64,000 bases of DNA. It comes from Acherontichlamydia pituitae. GTDB taxonomy: Bacteria > Chlamydiota > Chlamydiia > Chlamydiales > Rhabdochlamydiaceae. The notes beneath the pieces are model-generated. The model ran no database searches. It worked only from the letters and a program-made list of their open reading frames with translations, and was not told where the DNA came from. Below are positions 1 through 7,208 of the stretch, piece by piece (position 1 is the stretch's first letter; every line of letters starts with the position of its first letter). Position numbers and translations under genes: made by a program. The stretch covers positions 84,539 to 148,538 of the forward strand of contig JAHCAX010000005.1 in the NCBI GenBank assembly GCA_019634675.1, given 5' to 3'.

Positions 1-538
1 GATCGAGAGCGACCTGGTGCTTGATCCCGATCTTGTCATAAAAAGTGAGCGTTTGTTTCAAGTAGTCGGTCTTGTTGAGGTGCAGATAGACAATGCCCGT
101 TTCTTCTTTCAGCTCGTCGTGGGCGATTTTATAGCTGGCAAAATCTTTGTGGAGCTCATCTAATTTTTTGAGGATTTTATCCATCTTGTAGGATTGGAGG
201 AACCAAGGCCATCTCAGATGGGTGACCCAAAACGGGGGCTGCAAATGGTAGATCCGGAAAAATTTGAGAACGTACTTTCCATCATCGGAAAGGAAGACGT
301 ACGACTGGGCGCCTTTTGCTAAATAACGGTAGGGTTGGTTAAGAATTTTGGAGAGGCTTTCTTGTTCCCTAAGACTTAACCGAGGCGTTTCCCATTCTGG
401 CTGGAAGGTAAGGTTCGAAGAGATCTTATAGCGGGAAAAACCGTCTGTCTGCTGATGGCAAAAGCGCTGCAGGAGGATCAGTCCTCCCGCGCAGGCGCTC
501 CAAAGGACAAGCCGTTTTAGCATTTTCTTTTTGATCAT
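1..538 (-). CDS. Partial gene: membrane-anchored protein with kinase-like ATP-binding motif (3' end outside window)
   Basis: An open frame runs on the reverse strand from an ATG at 538 off the window edge, giving 179 residues with no stop. The start MIKKKMLKRLVLWSACAGGL is a basic stretch followed by a hydrophobic segment, so a signal anchor is likely. Near residues 65-80 the sequence YLAKGAQSYVFLSDDGKYVL followed by KFF resembles the glycine-rich loop and beta-3 lysine of protein-kinase-like folds. The catalytic loop, if present, lies outside the window, so kinase function is only an inference. The visible C-terminal part is lysine- and leucine-rich and probably helical. No close family is recognised. 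Confidence 0.6.
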   Translation of the reverse strand, partial: MIKKKMLKRLVLWSACAGGLILLQRFCHQQTDGFSRYKISSNLTFQPEWETPRLSLREQESLSKILNQPYRYLAKGAQSYVFLSDDGKYVLKFFRIYHLQPPFWVTHLRWPWFLQSYKMDKILKKLDELHKDFASYKIAHDELKEETGIVYLHLNKTDYLKQTLTFYDKIGIKHQVALD

Positions 539-636
539 AATCCCTTTCATAAAACAGCTAATAGTAAGCAAGAATGGGTTCGCTGTCAATATTCGAGGAC
601 CTTCGATCCTGTTTCTTGATCAGAAAATAGATCCGT

Positions 637-1368
637 TTAGGTTCCGAGGAATTGGGCAAGATTAGAGGAATCAGGGATTGTAGATGTGCCCAAAATATAG
701 TCTTGGATTTCGCTTGCATTCAATGCTTGGTCTAAGGTCGAATCATAGCCTGTACTAGCTATTCCTCCCAAACGATCGCAGCTGTCAGTGTATGCTTGTA
801 CTAGGTAGAAGGGGCCTTGGCTTAAAGGATCTTGATGTCTGTCTGCAGTTGAGCCTTTTAGAAGAAAGGTTTTAAATCGGAGTGTGTCCGTACCTTGCAA
901 ATTGAGATCTTGAAGGGATGATCGGAAGGCGGTTTTAGCGGTTTCTTTAAATGCTGTAGGTTCGGTTGTTATATCATTGAAAAGCAGAGTCGTAATGCGA
1001 TCATTGACACGGATGCAGACCACCGCTTTAAATGGAAAAGGTTGATTGATCTGGGCAAAATGACGGTCGATGCAGCGCTCTCCACTTTCGATCAATGCGG
1101 AAGATCCTGTTAGACCTTCTGAAGCAATCGAACCGGACGTAACGGACTTTAAGCCAAATAAGCTTAAAAAAGCGTCTTTGATCCAATCGATGAAATTTGA
1201 AAAATATTGACAGAGTGTCGAAGAGGATTCCGCATGGGCAGATTCGCGCATGGAAGTGATTGTGATTGGAGTATTTGAAATGCCGTTTATTGCAGTAGTA
1301 GATGTTGTTTGCATCATTTCGTTGCGAGTAGAAATATTGCTATATTGTTCTGTAATTCGAAAGCTCAC
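637..1368 (-). CDS. Orphan protein, possible secreted effector (243 aa)
   Basis: The frame starts at a GTG at 1368 preceded by a good ribosome site (AGAGGGG, 8 nt upstream). The N-terminal 50 residues are rich in Ser, Thr and Asn with few charges, as in type III secretion signals. A short hydrophobic stretch (LCQYFSNFIDWIKDAFLSLF, around residues 53-72) could be an amphipathic helix. No catalytic motif is visible and no family is recognised. It is a single gene with an extended -10 (TGATATGAT read on the reverse strand) about 33 bases upstream. Effector status is inferred only from composition and neighbourhood. Confidence 0.6.
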   Translation of the reverse strand: MSFRITEQYSNISTRNEMMQTTSTTAINGISNTPITITSMRESAHAESSSTLCQYFSNFIDWIKDAFLSLFGLKSVTSGSIASEGLTGSSALIESGERCIDRHFAQINQPFPFKAVVCIRVNDRITTLLFNDITTEPTAFKETAKTAFRSSLQDLNLQGTDTLRFKTFLLKGSTADRHQDPLSQGPFYLVQAYTDSCDRLGGIASTGYDSTLDQALNASEIQDYILGTSTIPDSSNLAQFLGT

Positions 1369-1400
1369 AAAAAATTCCCCTCTTTTAATTTGAAAGCAAA

Positions 1401-1409
1401 ATCATATCA
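1401..1409 (-). promoter_or_regulatory. Extended -10 promoter of the 637-1368 gene
   Basis: On the reverse strand this reads TGATATGAT, an extended -10 (TGN plus TATGAT). It sits 33 bases before the GTG start, leaving a leader of about 25 nt that contains the ribosome site. The same TGN-TATRAT form precedes several other accessory genes in the window. Confidence 0.5.
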
Positions 1410-1509
1410 AAAAAAGTGACTAAAATTGAACTTAATTTTTTCTGTGAGCAGGTCCGTAATCTAAAAAAATTAATCGGTTTTTTTAGATCATGATTAAAAT
1501 AATTGATTA

Positions 1510-2274
1510 TCACGCTTGAGCAGGCACTTCTGGAGAGCGGGTAACTGCAGATGCTGCGAATACAAGAGATGATTCCCTGGCGAGCTGTCTTCGCTTGCTA
1601 GCTGCTTGCATTTCGACGCTTTCGGGAAGGATTTTTCTTCCCTCTTTCCATCCGACTAATGTAACAGGCGCGTCCTTGCTGCAAATGAAGCCTCCTTCCG
1701 ATAGGCTTCCTTTTGAAAGATACCGGGTTCCGATTGCATACACAGCGACGAACTTATTTGTTCCGAACCCTTCGGCAATCTCTGTAAAGGAAGTGAACTC
1801 AGGCAGATTCAATTTTTCGCCAACTTGCTTTCTCGACTCTTCTTCCGATGGAGGAAGAGCTTCTTCGTTGGGCTCTGTTGAAAAGCAGCCGTAAAGAGCA
1901 GATCGGACAAGCTGTCTTTCCCCGCAGCCTCTCCAAAGGATGACCATTTGTTGGTCCTGGGAAAATTCCAAAGGAGGGGGAAGTCGGAACGTACGAGTTT
2001 TTAGAAGGATCTCTTTAGCAGTTTTTTGCTGCTGCTCAGTCTCTAAGCCTTGAATTACGATAGAAATCTTTTCGGGGAGGTTTGCTGGATCTGAATGTGC
2101 GGATGGGAGGGATAAATATGGCTGGTTTAGAGGTATGTAAGGGCGTTGGGCGATCGGTATGTAATTTCTCTGTTTCAAAGAAGATTTCGCAGAAGGCATT
2201 TTTTCAGCTTCTTTGCTAAGGGGGGCTCTATTTTTTTCGTCAATTTTGGAAGAATGGATCGCTGATAAGGACAT
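1510..2274 (-). CDS. Orphan protein, possible effector (254 aa)
   Basis: The frame stays open up to an ATG at 2307. The ATG at 2274 is preferred because CAGG lies 7 nt before it, whereas the upstream ATG has no ribosome site. The N-terminal third is Ser/Lys/Pro rich with a short internal near-repeat (IPIAQRPYIPLNQPYLSLP). The centre (about residues 75-190) looks like a compact alpha/beta domain, and the C-terminal 30 residues are Ser/Ala/Arg rich. No known domain is recognised. It runs in the same direction as the 637-1368 gene across a 141-base AT-rich gap, probably as an independent transcription unit. Confidence 0.6.
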   Translation of the reverse strand: MSLSAIHSSKIDEKNRAPLSKEAEKMPSAKSSLKQRNYIPIAQRPYIPLNQPYLSLPSAHSDPANLPEKISIVIQGLETEQQQKTAKEILLKTRTFRLPPPLEFSQDQQMVILWRGCGERQLVRSALYGCFSTEPNEEALPPSEEESRKQVGEKLNLPEFTSFTEIAEGFGTNKFVAVYAIGTRYLSKGSLSEGGFICSKDAPVTLVGWKEGRKILPESVEMQAASKRRQLARESSLVFAASAVTRSPEVPAQA

Positions 2275-2441
2275 AAAAAAACCTGTTTTATTGTTTTCAT
2301 TTATCATATATTTTATTATTAAATTGTTAATTTATTATTAATTATTTATTTTTTTAATATCGTTTTTGTTTAAACGTATGATAATTAGATGGTTTGGTTG
2401 CTCTCAATAAATATTTATCAATCGTTTTCATTGAGAGTTTG

Positions 2442-2450
2442 TGTTATCTT
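2442..2450 (+). promoter_or_regulatory. Extended -10 of first GNAT paralogue; very short leader
   Basis: The sequence TGTTATCTT matches TGN plus a -10 hexamer and ends 11 bases before the ATG at 2462. The tandem paralogue has TGTTATGAT at the same distance. Transcription would start only a few bases before the ATG, and no Shine-Dalgarno sequence is visible. Confidence 0.4.
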
Positions 2451-2461
2451 TTTCCACTTCT

Positions 2462-3538
2462 ATGGAAACACAACTCGTTCAAACTCATCTTCCAACGGCG
2501 CCTACCTGGTGCGATCAGGCGTGCAACCAGCTTACTTCTTGCTTGGAGAGCAAGGTGTTCAAGGTGTTTATGTCCGCCTTGGCAGGAGCAGTTGTCGCAG
2601 CAGCAGTTGCGATTGTTTTTTCCTGGACGGTCGCAATCTTGCCTGTCGTGTTGATTGCAGGCGCAGCAACGGGAACAGCAGCAAATCTTGTCTACGATTG
2701 GTGGGCTTCGCCTAACACGGCCGAGAGATTTCAAGAGCTTGAGCAGGTGGCGAATGTCTTTCAAGGAACGCCGAGGGTCCTTCAAGCTGTTCGCGCCGTC
2801 GATAATTTCATCCGGTCCAACCCGATCCGATTGCAGCAAAGCTACGACTACCACAATTTCCACCATGAGCTGACCGTTATTACGGAACAGATAAGAGACC
2901 GTCCCGATCTCTGCAGAATTTGGGATATCGGCACAGTTTGGGAAGCATTCCTTGACAGGATCGAAGGCACAACAGTGCATCAGCCTGATAGCAGAGCGAT
3001 CGTGCTGCATGTCGGTATGGAGCGGGAGCGTCTTGCAGGGAGAAATATTGAGGTGATTACCGACCGGCTGAACCCTGCATCGCCTCAATTTGAAAGGGAC
3101 TGCGCTCAGTTGTTTGCGATCGAAGATGAATGCTTTGCAGGCAATACAACAGCGAATCCCCAATGGCTAAGGGAGCAATGGCAGAGCCCGCAAAATCATG
3201 TCCATTTGGCAAGAAGAGCTGACACGCAGGAAATTTTGGGCTATGTCTGGGTGAGAGAAGAGCAGGATACAGAAGGGCACCCCGTATTGCATATTCCCAG
3301 CGTCGCCAGAAAAGCGGAGGCTTGCTCGCTAGGTGTTGCAAGCCGGATCTTCCAGCAGGTCTTTGCTCAGCCTTTGAACCGTTTTAACTATGTCTATTTA
3401 GAAGTGCGCGAGAGCAATCGGGATGCGATCGCCCTTTATGATCGATTGGGATTCAGGCAGGCAACGGTCTATCCCGGCTACTATACCTATCCGCTAGAAA
3501 ATGCCCTTGTGATGACAAGGCCTTCCGTGATTGTTTAA
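2462..3538 (+). CDS. Membrane-anchored GNAT-family N-acetyltransferase, paralogue 1 (358 aa)
   Basis: The preferred start is the ATG at 2462 (METQ), because the tandem paralogue begins with the same METQL and identical bases around it; a GTG 21 bases upstream is the alternative. Residues about 35-78 form a bilobed hydrophobic segment, two membrane helices with a short turn, as in chlamydial inclusion membrane proteins. The middle (about 85-230) is helical and polar. The C-terminal 130 residues carry a GNAT acetyl-CoA fold: ACSLGVASRIF resembles motif A, and YLEVRESNRDAIALYDRLGF is the typical motif B with the conserved N..A..LY...GF pattern. GNAT enzymes transfer acetyl groups from acetyl-CoA to amines; the substrate is unknown. 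It is closely similar to the next gene over the whole length, indicating tandem duplication. Confidence 0.75.
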   Translation: METQLVQTHLPTAPTWCDQACNQLTSCLESKVFKVFMSALAGAVVAAAVAIVFSWTVAILPVVLIAGAATGTAANLVYDWWASPNTAERFQELEQVANVFQGTPRVLQAVRAVDNFIRSNPIRLQQSYDYHNFHHELTVITEQIRDRPDLCRIWDIGTVWEAFLDRIEGTTVHQPDSRAIVLHVGMERERLAGRNIEVITDRLNPASPQFERDCAQLFAIEDECFAGNTTANPQWLREQWQSPQNHVHLARRADTQEILGYVWVREEQDTEGHPVLHIPSVARKAEACSLGVASRIFQQVFAQPLNRFNYVYLEVRESNRDAIALYDRLGFRQATVYPGYYTYPLENALVMTRPSVIV

Positions 3539-3712
3539 GAAGCTGTTTTATAACTCCACTTTCGGTCTTTGGAGTCTTTTCGCGATCTTTCGTATCAGGC
3601 TTCTCACCCATGTGCTTACACATGAGTTCGTCGCCTGAACGGCTAAGGCCTTACGAAAGTTCATCGGAAAGCCTCTCAAATCCCTAAAAAGTCTAGTTAT
3701 AAAACAGCTTCT
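3538..3712. repeat. Palindromic element of 175 bp between the two GNAT genes
   Basis: The ends are perfect 18-bp inverted repeats: AGAAGCTGTTTTATAACT at 3538-3555 and its complement at 3695-3712. The first base overlaps the stop codon of the upstream gene. The interior contains TCGGTCTTTGGA near 3566, which recurs about 13 kb away near 16634 next to another AGAAGCTGT. It looks like a non-coding, MITE-like or REP-like dispersed repeat; no target-site duplication was identified. Confidence 0.55.
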
Positions 3713-3863
3713 AAGAGACTGTTAACGAATTTAGCTTCTGTCAATTTATAGTTTTAATTTTCACTTATTTTTTTCATATTTAATTGTGATTTAATTACAT
3801 TCTGTTAATTAATCGTTATTATTTCTTTTTATTAGTTAGTTGTGTTATGATTTTGCAACTTTT
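3539..3863. other. Gap between GNAT paralogues
   Basis: This 325-base gap holds the palindromic element (3538-3712), an AT-rich stretch (about 3720-3840) containing CTGTTAATTAATCG, and the extended -10 of the second paralogue. No further gene was seen. Confidence 0.5.
3843..3851 (+). promoter_or_regulatory. Extended -10 of second GNAT paralogue; very short leader
   Basis: TGTTATGAT, an extended -10, ends 12 bases before the ATG at 3864, mirroring the first paralogue. The implied transcript is nearly leaderless, and no Shine-Dalgarno sequence is visible. Confidence 0.45.
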
Positions 3864-4931
3864 ATGGAAACACAACTTAATTTACCACATCTTTCCAGAT
3901 CTCCAGACTGGTGCGATCAAGTAAGCGCTCAGATCGATTCTTGCTTAAACACCAAGGTCTTTCGCGTTTTCTTTTTTGCGCTGGTAGGATCGAATTTGGC
4001 AACGGGAGCGCTGCTGATCGCCGCTTTAAGCTTTCCCATTTCTGTTACATTATTGCCGGCTGCATTAATCGGAGGCGGCGTTGCTGGAGCTACAGCAACA
4101 TTGTTTTTTGAATGGCTGGCAAGCGGCACAACGGAAGACTATGAGGAACTGAGGCAGGTAGCTAGAGCTTATCAAGAGACTCCGAGGATGATGGAGGCGA
4201 TCCAAGCTGTCGAGCGGTTTGTAAAAACGAACCCGATCCAGCTGGACCAAAGTTACGACTACCACAACTTCCACCATGAATTAACTGTCATCACGGAGCA
4301 AGTAAAGACGCGTGCGGATCTCAGAGGGATATGGGAAACCTTTCTTAACCGCATTGAAGGACGGACAATCTATCAGCCTACCGGTAATGCCGGCACGCTG
4401 CGTACGGGGATGGAGCGGGAAAGGCTTGCAGGGCGCACTTTCGAAGTGATCACCGAACGCCTTGATCCTGCATCGCCGCTGTTTAATCGAGATACGGAAC
4501 AGGCATTTGCAATCGCCGAGGAGTGCTTTGGAGGCAATACGTCTTCTCGCAGCAATGCTATGCGCGCCGCATGGCGGAACCCGCGCAATCAGATCCATTT
4601 GGCAAAGCGTCAAGATACTGGAGAGGTATTGGGCTATGTATGGGCAAGAGAAGAGAGGGACCAGCAAGGACGCGAATTATTACATATCTGCAACGTCGCA
4701 AGAAAAGCTGAAGCTTGTTCAATCGGTGTGGCAAACCGCCTTTTCCAGCAGGTCTTTGCCCAGCCTTTGAACCGATTTAGCTCGGTGTACTTAGAGGTAA
4801 GAGAGAGCAACCAAGATGCGATTGCCCTCTATACACGTTGGGGATTCCGTAGCCAGCAGGTCCATACCAACTACTTTACCCATCCTCTGGAAAATGCCCA
4901 TGTCATGACAAGGGCTCCAGTTGTTACTTGA
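3864..4931 (+). CDS. Membrane-anchored GNAT-family N-acetyltransferase, paralogue 2 (355 aa)
   Basis: Paralogue of 2462-3538 with the same architecture: METQLN start, a bilobed hydrophobic region (about residues 37-78, with FFFALVGSNLATGALLIAAL), a polar helical centre sharing SYDYHNFHHELTVITEQ, and a C-terminal GNAT domain (ACSIGVANRLFQQVF, then YLEVRESNQDAIALYTRWGF). It lacks a short insertion that paralogue 1 has after RIWDIGTVW. The bilobed segment suggests insertion in the inclusion membrane or bacterial inner membrane with the enzyme domain on one side. Its last 8 bases overlap the convergent gene at 4924-5760. The substrate is unknown. Confidence 0.75.
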   Translation: METQLNLPHLSRSPDWCDQVSAQIDSCLNTKVFRVFFFALVGSNLATGALLIAALSFPISVTLLPAALIGGGVAGATATLFFEWLASGTTEDYEELRQVARAYQETPRMMEAIQAVERFVKTNPIQLDQSYDYHNFHHELTVITEQVKTRADLRGIWETFLNRIEGRTIYQPTGNAGTLRTGMERERLAGRTFEVITERLDPASPLFNRDTEQAFAIAEECFGGNTSSRSNAMRAAWRNPRNQIHLAKRQDTGEVLGYVWAREERDQQGRELLHICNVARKAEACSIGVANRLFQQVFAQPLNRFSSVYLEVRESNQDAIALYTRWGFRSQQVHTNYFTHPLENAHVMTRAPVVT

Positions 4932-5760
4932 TTACAATCGTCCTTTGGACGTCGTTGAACAGCCCGCCCACAGGTTTGTTAGTGGGATCCAGCAGTTCTA
5001 AGCGGATCCTGTGCACACCCTTTTTCAACCCGTAGATATAATAAGGCTGCCAATTGCTAATCGTCCGCTGGACATTATTGTCCATCGTCAGGCGCACTTT
5101 ATATCCATCCTTTGAAAGGCGGCAGTTGGTGACGTAAAAGTCGAGGAGGATCGGCTCTCCGTCATTGTAGGAATATTCCCCTTGAGGCTCGTTGTAGGTG
5201 ATGTAGGGCTGGGAGAGGTCGACTTGAGGGTTGTCCGCTTTTTTCTGGTAATAGAACACGCTTGCTGCAAAACACCCGTCATCTTTTAGGCTCTCATTGT
5301 AGGAACGGACTGGAAATACCCGGATCACGTGCATGCCTGGCTGAAGCTTGAAAGGTATCGTAAAATCGGCCGTCTGGTCGAAGTACTCTTGGACATCGTC
5401 CAAAGCATCGATGAGAGCCTCGTTCACTGCAAAGTAGGGTTGATTGTCGATAAAAATATGCAAGGCTTGCCCTTCATTGTCGTTGTAGATCTCTTTTTTT
5501 CTCGGAAAGTCGCTATCAGTTCCCAACGAAAAGCCGTCTACTCTAATTTGCCCTTTCACAGTTCCTGAAGACTTTACCTCCCCATTTTGAGGAAATAGGA
5601 TCTTTGTTACGACATGGTCGGGCTCTGGAGTCGGATCGACAGGAACGATCCGCACATCTTTGGGATTTGGGATCTGTTCATTGATGTCTGCGCAGAATCC
5701 GCTGTTAAGCGCAAGTGTGGACAGAATGGCAAACGCTGTCGTGGTAAAGAGTGAATTCAT
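4924..5760 (-). CDS. Exported protein of unknown function (278 aa)
   Basis: The start ATG at 5760 follows GGAGG by 7 nt. Residues 1-24 (MNSLFTTTAFAILSTLALNS, then GFCADI) form a signal peptide with a likely cleavage after the Ala of FCA, so the product is probably periplasmic or surface located. The mature part is beta-rich, with two regions (about 58-160 and 190-278) that look like immunoglobulin-like domains, including GMHVIRVFPVRS and GVHRIRLELLDP, related motifs that suggest an internal duplication. No enzyme motif is visible. It shares 8 bases with the convergent GNAT gene and diverges from the phosphate permease. Confidence 0.7.
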   Translation of the reverse strand: MNSLFTTTAFAILSTLALNSGFCADINEQIPNPKDVRIVPVDPTPEPDHVVTKILFPQNGEVKSSGTVKGQIRVDGFSLGTDSDFPRKKEIYNDNEGQALHIFIDNQPYFAVNEALIDALDDVQEYFDQTADFTIPFKLQPGMHVIRVFPVRSYNESLKDDGCFAASVFYYQKKADNPQVDLSQPYITYNEPQGEYSYNDGEPILLDFYVTNCRLSKDGYKVRLTMDNNVQRTISNWQPYYIYGLKKGVHRIRLELLDPTNKPVGGLFNDVQRTIVIK

Positions 5761-6071
5761 GTTGCAACCTCCGCATGTGTCATTGATCTCGGCTTTGTAC
5801 CTTTTTAGGATCGAAGGCCTTGAGATATTTTCCTCTCTGAGGAGTTAATTTAAACAGGAAGGGGTTGAGTGACCCCTTCCTGTTTAAATTAATCTTCTAG
5901 CTCGACTTGTCGTCGAGCGCCAGAGGGAAAATAGACGAGGCTGGCGATCCTAAAAAGGTACAAAGCCGAGATTAATAATTGGATGTACTTTTTTCTCCGT
6001 TAAATGTCTACAAAATTCGAGTTGCTAAAATATTGACAATCAATTATCGACAAGATCAAGAGGAAATTCCA
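5761..6071. other. Divergent intergenic region occupied by the palindrome
   Basis: The 311 bases between the start of the exported orphan (5760) and the permease start (6072) hold mainly the 187-bp palindrome. The remaining 99 bases before the permease are AT-rich and end with its ribosome site AAGAGGAA. No other gene was seen. Confidence 0.5.
5786..5972. repeat. Nested palindromic element (187 bp) between divergent genes
   Basis: The outer arms are perfect 28-bp inverted repeats (5786-5813 and 5945-5972; the left arm begins ATCTCGGCTTTGTACC). Perfect 21-bp inner arms (5845-5865 and 5872-5892; the left begins TTAATTTAAACAGGAA) enclose a 6-base loop. The intervening parts are also partly complementary (TATTTTCCTCTCTG against CAGAGGGAAAATA). 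The whole element could fold into one long hairpin or cruciform. It fills the region upstream of both the exported orphan and the phosphate permease. It may be a MITE or a regulatory structure. Confidence 0.7.
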
Positions 6072-7076
6072 ATGACCGTAGGTTCTGTCGACATTATTTT
6101 TTTCATTGTTGTCTTCGGATTGGTGTTTGACTATACCAACGGTTTCCATGACGCTGCGAATGTCGTTTCCACAGTTATTGCCACACGCGTCCTACGGCCT
6201 TTGACGGCGATCCTGATGGCCGGCGTGCTCAATACGCTTGGCGCCACCCAGATCAGCGGCGTTGCCCAGACAATTGCAAGCGGACTTGTCGATCCCCACT
6301 ATTCGACACAGGCCATGGTCTTGGCGGCTTTGATCGGAGCGATCATCTGGAATATCCTTACTTGGTATTTGGGGATACCGAGCAGTTCTTCTTATGCGTT
6401 GATCGGAGGACTGATCGGTTCTGTTTGGATCAGCGGCGGACAGAAAGCGATCCTATGGAACAGCATTGCCCTCAAAGTATTAATTCCGATGGTGCTCTCG
6501 CCGATCGCCGGCTTTTTCTTAGGCTACCTTGTGATGAAAGGGCTTAAAGTGCTCCTTAAGAACCCGAAGCTTAGGAACAATAAGGCCATCTTCGCCAAAC
6601 TGCAGATCGCATCGGCTAGCCTTGTCGCCCTCTCCCATGGTTTGAACGATGCGCAAAAAAGCATGGGTATCATCACACTCGGACTTTTTGCAGGAGGTTA
6701 TCTGGCCACTCCCCACATCCCTCTTTGGGTCATCCTAGCCTGCGCCCTGACGATGGGATTAGGCACGGCATCGGGTGGTCTTCGGATCATCCGGACGGTT
6801 GGTTTCGAGATTACTAAGCTAGAACCTTTCCAAGGGTTTGCTGCTGAGACGAGCGCCTCTTGCGTCATCTTGACAGCCAGCTTTTTAGGAATGCCGGTCA
6901 GTTCGACCCACATGATCGTAGGCGGCGTAACAGGTGTCGGCGCAGCGAAAGGAGCTTCGAAGGTCCGTTGGCGGATAGCCCGCAAGCTTGTTTTAGCTTG
7001 GATCTTTACGATCCCGGGAGCGGCAGCCGTTGCAGCTGGAGCCTTTTATCTGCTCAAGCTTTCAAACATCATCTAA
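6072..7076 (+). CDS. pit: PiT-family inorganic phosphate permease (334 aa)
   Basis: Integral inner-membrane transporter of the PiT (PF01384) family, which imports phosphate with H+ or Na+. The duplicated signature is present: FDYTNGFHDAANVVSTVIAT in the N-terminal half, and SHGLNDAQKSMGIITLGLF in the C-terminal half, with GIPSSSSYALIGGLIGS and GMPVSSTHMIVGGVTGVGAA as the paired hairpins. About ten hydrophobic helices are visible. The ATG at 6072 is chosen because AAGAGGA lies about 8 nt upstream and the family signature follows directly; a TTG at 5979 is less likely. The length is that of the short bacterial and chlamydial PiT proteins. It stands alone downstream of the palindromic element. 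Confidence 0.92.
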   Translation: MTVGSVDIIFFIVVFGLVFDYTNGFHDAANVVSTVIATRVLRPLTAILMAGVLNTLGATQISGVAQTIASGLVDPHYSTQAMVLAALIGAIIWNILTWYLGIPSSSSYALIGGLIGSVWISGGQKAILWNSIALKVLIPMVLSPIAGFFLGYLVMKGLKVLLKNPKLRNNKAIFAKLQIASASLVALSHGLNDAQKSMGIITLGLFAGGYLATPHIPLWVILACALTMGLGTASGGLRIIRTVGFEITKLEPFQGFAAETSASCVILTASFLGMPVSSTHMIVGGVTGVGAAKGASKVRWRIARKLVLAWIFTIPGAAAVAAGAFYLLKLSNII

Positions 7077-7208
7077 TGGCGAGTTGGGAATAAGGTTGCG
7101 CAAAGCTCTTCTTTTTTCTCTTTTTTGCAAATTGCCAGCGCATTTGCCGTTTTTTCGCCCAATTTGACATTTGCGATAGCAATTTGCAACTTCGTCTTAA
7201 AATACTGG

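Noticed and set aside
2444..3163. Long reverse-strand frame (239 codons) opposite the first GNAT gene
   Set aside because: It lies wholly opposite a gene with a clear GNAT domain, is Cys/Arg-rich and low in typical protein character, and has no ribosome site. A shadow frame.
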